Positions 6,422 through 7,465 of a stretch of 7,465 nt of DNA are shown here, piece after piece. The notes beneath the pieces are model-generated. The model did not search any database. It saw only the letters and a program-made list of their open reading frames with translations, and had not been told where the DNA came from. The stretch spans positions 1 through 7,465 of the forward strand of contig JAHFHR010000036.1 of the NCBI GenBank assembly GCA_023246815.1, read 5' to 3'. How positions within the stretch are numbered: position 1 is the first letter of the stretch; every line of letters begins with the position of its first letter. The position numbers were made by a program, and so were the translations under genes. The stretch comes from a bacterium (GTDB lineage: Bacteria; Patescibacteriota; Patescibacteriia; Buchananbacterales; UBA6539).

Positions 6422-7465
6422 ATGGCAAAAAAGGGAAGAAAAAATCGTATTCAAAACCTTCGCGATCTGGACTTTAATCCAGGTTTTGAGGTTTCCCACG
6501 AGACCAAGCGTTGGATTATGGTCGTGCTGCTCTTCGTGCTTGGTACGCTGTCGCTATTGAGCTTGATCAACGCCGCCGGTACTCTTGGTGTCTATGTTAA
6601 TAGTGGTTTACAGATTGGTTTTGGTGTGACGCGGTGGGCCGTACCAGTACTTGTATTTTTGATTGGGTATTCTTTATTTCGACCGGTGCAGTATGGTTTT
6701 CGATTACTCAACGGCGTTGGCTTAATTTTGTTTTTACTTGGGTTCAATGGGTTGATTCACGCGACATTTTATCAGCACGATTTAGTGGAAGCCGCTCGAT
6801 CTGGTATTGGCGGCGGGTACGTTGGATTGATTCTATCGTGGCCATTTTTTAAGTTTATGGGATTTTGGGCCAGCGTGGTGGTGCTGCTTGGCTGCGCGGT
6901 GGTTGGATTTATTTTGCTTTTTGAAACGTACATTATTAATCTGCTTGAACGCCGGGCGGAAACGACTGAAAACGAGGATCGTGCAGCGGCCGAGCAATCA
7001 ACCACTGGGCTTGGTGCTATTGTTGCTGGTCTTCGGCAGCGACTTGACGACCGTCGGGTAGCACGAGCACAAGCACGTCAATCCCAACTGGACAGTGCTT
7101 CATATAAAGATGAATATCAGGTTGAAGTTTCGGATGACGATGTCGTCGCACCTGAATTTTCACAGCGCGGCGTTGAAGTTGAAACTCACGGTGGCGTAGG
7201 TGACGATATGTCTGCAGTCAACGAAGCTACTGCTGGCGACGCCCTTACTACTAGTGGTGATGCTTCTGAAGACGAGCAGGCACTTACTGTCAGCACCACT
7301 AAGTTTAAAAAGATTAAAGTTGACTTGCCCTTGGCGCTGTTTGACGGTAAAACTACGGCGCCTAATGGTGGAGACCTTAAGGCCAACAAAATTATTATTC
7401 AAAAAACGCTTAATAATTTTGGTATTGATGCCGAAATGGGGGAGGCTCGGGTTGGTCCAACCGTG
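6422..7465 (+). CDS. ftsK: FtsK/SpoIIIE-family DNA translocase, N-terminal part (3' end cut off by the window)
   Basis: The frame runs from ATG 6422 to the window edge without a stop (348 codons), so the RecA-like motor and any C-terminal gamma domain are not seen. FtsK/SpoIIIE proteins are septal, membrane-anchored ATPases that pump chromosomal DNA during division. Visible parts: a basic cytoplasmic start (MAKKGRKNR); membrane segments at about residues 31-51, 70-86, 92-113 and 148-168, matching the four-helix FtsK membrane domain; a GIGGGYVGLILSWPFFKFMG stretch (128-147) between the third and fourth segments, characteristic of the family; an acidic, Ala/Asp/Glu-rich linker (about 175-292) with a basic helix-like patch at 201-220; and the beginning of the alpha domain, DLPLALFD (301-308), GDLKANKIIIQKTLNNFGI (317-335) and GEARVGPTV (340-348). 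These last motifs match the family consensus for the region just before the motor (K/DLP..LL..., GD.KAN...I..TL.NFGI, VGPTV). The start is favoured by the basic N-terminus and by the promoter directly upstream. No strong Shine-Dalgarno sequence is present, only AAGAAG at 6412-6417. Family call is firm; full function cannot be checked here. Confidence 0.95.
   Translation, partial: MAKKGRKNRIQNLRDLDFNPGFEVSHETKRWIMVVLLFVLGTLSLLSLINAAGTLGVYVNSGLQIGFGVTRWAVPVLVFLIGYSLFRPVQYGFRLLNGVGLILFLLGFNGLIHATFYQHDLVEAARSGIGGGYVGLILSWPFFKFMGFWASVVVLLGCAVVGFILLFETYIINLLERRAETTENEDRAAAEQSTTGLGAIVAGLRQRLDDRRVARAQARQSQLDSASYKDEYQVEVSDDDVVAPEFSQRGVEVETHGGVGDDMSAVNEATAGDALTTSGDASEDEQALTVSTTKFKKIKVDLPLALFDGKTTAPNGGDLKANKIIIQKTLNNFGIDAEMGEARVGPTV

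Noticed and set aside
6634..6852. 72-residue + strand open frame inside the ftsK-like gene
   Set aside because: It is out of frame with the membrane domain; its hydrophobic residues reflect the T-rich codons of the real transmembrane segments.
7160..7402. Overlapping - strand open frames under the ftsK linker
   Set aside because: They are antisense to the low-complexity linker, where stop codons are rare by composition; the + frame has clear FtsK motifs on both sides.
1..7465. A previously undescribed multi-gene system
   Set aside because: All three genes belong to well-known core families; there is no cluster of unknown genes, defence genes, mobile element or structured RNA in the window.

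Overview
This window holds three protein-coding genes, all on the + strand: the 3' two-thirds of rpoB (RNA polymerase beta), a complete rpoC (beta'), and the 5' part of a membrane-anchored FtsK/SpoIIIE-family DNA translocase. There is no tRNA, rRNA, CRISPR array, insertion sequence or prophage gene. The coding regions cover almost the whole window. The only real non-coding gap is about 112 bases between rpoC and the ftsK-like gene.

Organism. The window is clearly bacterial: the subunits are separate beta and beta', with bacterial zinc sites, bridge helix and trigger loop. GC content is moderate. The polymerase lacks the two large proteobacterial insertions, in the trigger loop of beta' and in the beta region before the DKMAGRHGNKG motif. 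Beta' carries a long charged coiled-coil insertion near its N-terminus, at the place where actinobacterial beta' also has one. The downstream neighbour is an FtsK-like gene rather than the common rpsL-rpsG-fusA-tuf string, and the FtsK membrane domain, with its GGGYVG segment and the residues after it, resembles proteins I remember from Parcubacteria-type Candidate Phyla Radiation (Patescibacteria) genomes. That assignment is an inference from memory and not a search result. TGA is not used in frame as a sense codon, so the standard code fits.

Layout. Bases 1-2373 are rpoB, open at the left edge, starting at about the position of E. coli residue 484. rpoC (2380-6309) follows after only 6 bases and has no recognisable Shine-Dalgarno sequence, so it is probably translated by coupling to rpoB on one transcript. 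After rpoC comes a 12-bp hairpin (6337-6368) that may end or weaken the rpoBC transcript. Next is a good sigma-70-type promoter (6382-6410) with an 8-bp direct repeat over its -35 element, and then the ftsK-like gene from 6422, open at the right edge. The promoter lies so close to the ATG that the ftsK message would be almost leaderless.

Function. RpoB and RpoC together form the active centre, main channel and clamp of RNA polymerase. The FtsK-like protein would be a septum-located DNA pump for chromosome segregation; it is a separate process and appears to have its own promoter. I see no new multi-gene system here. The points that deserve a second look are lineage-specific polymerase modules, one unexpected substitution in a near-invariant RpoB motif, and the compact rpoC-ftsK regulatory gap.
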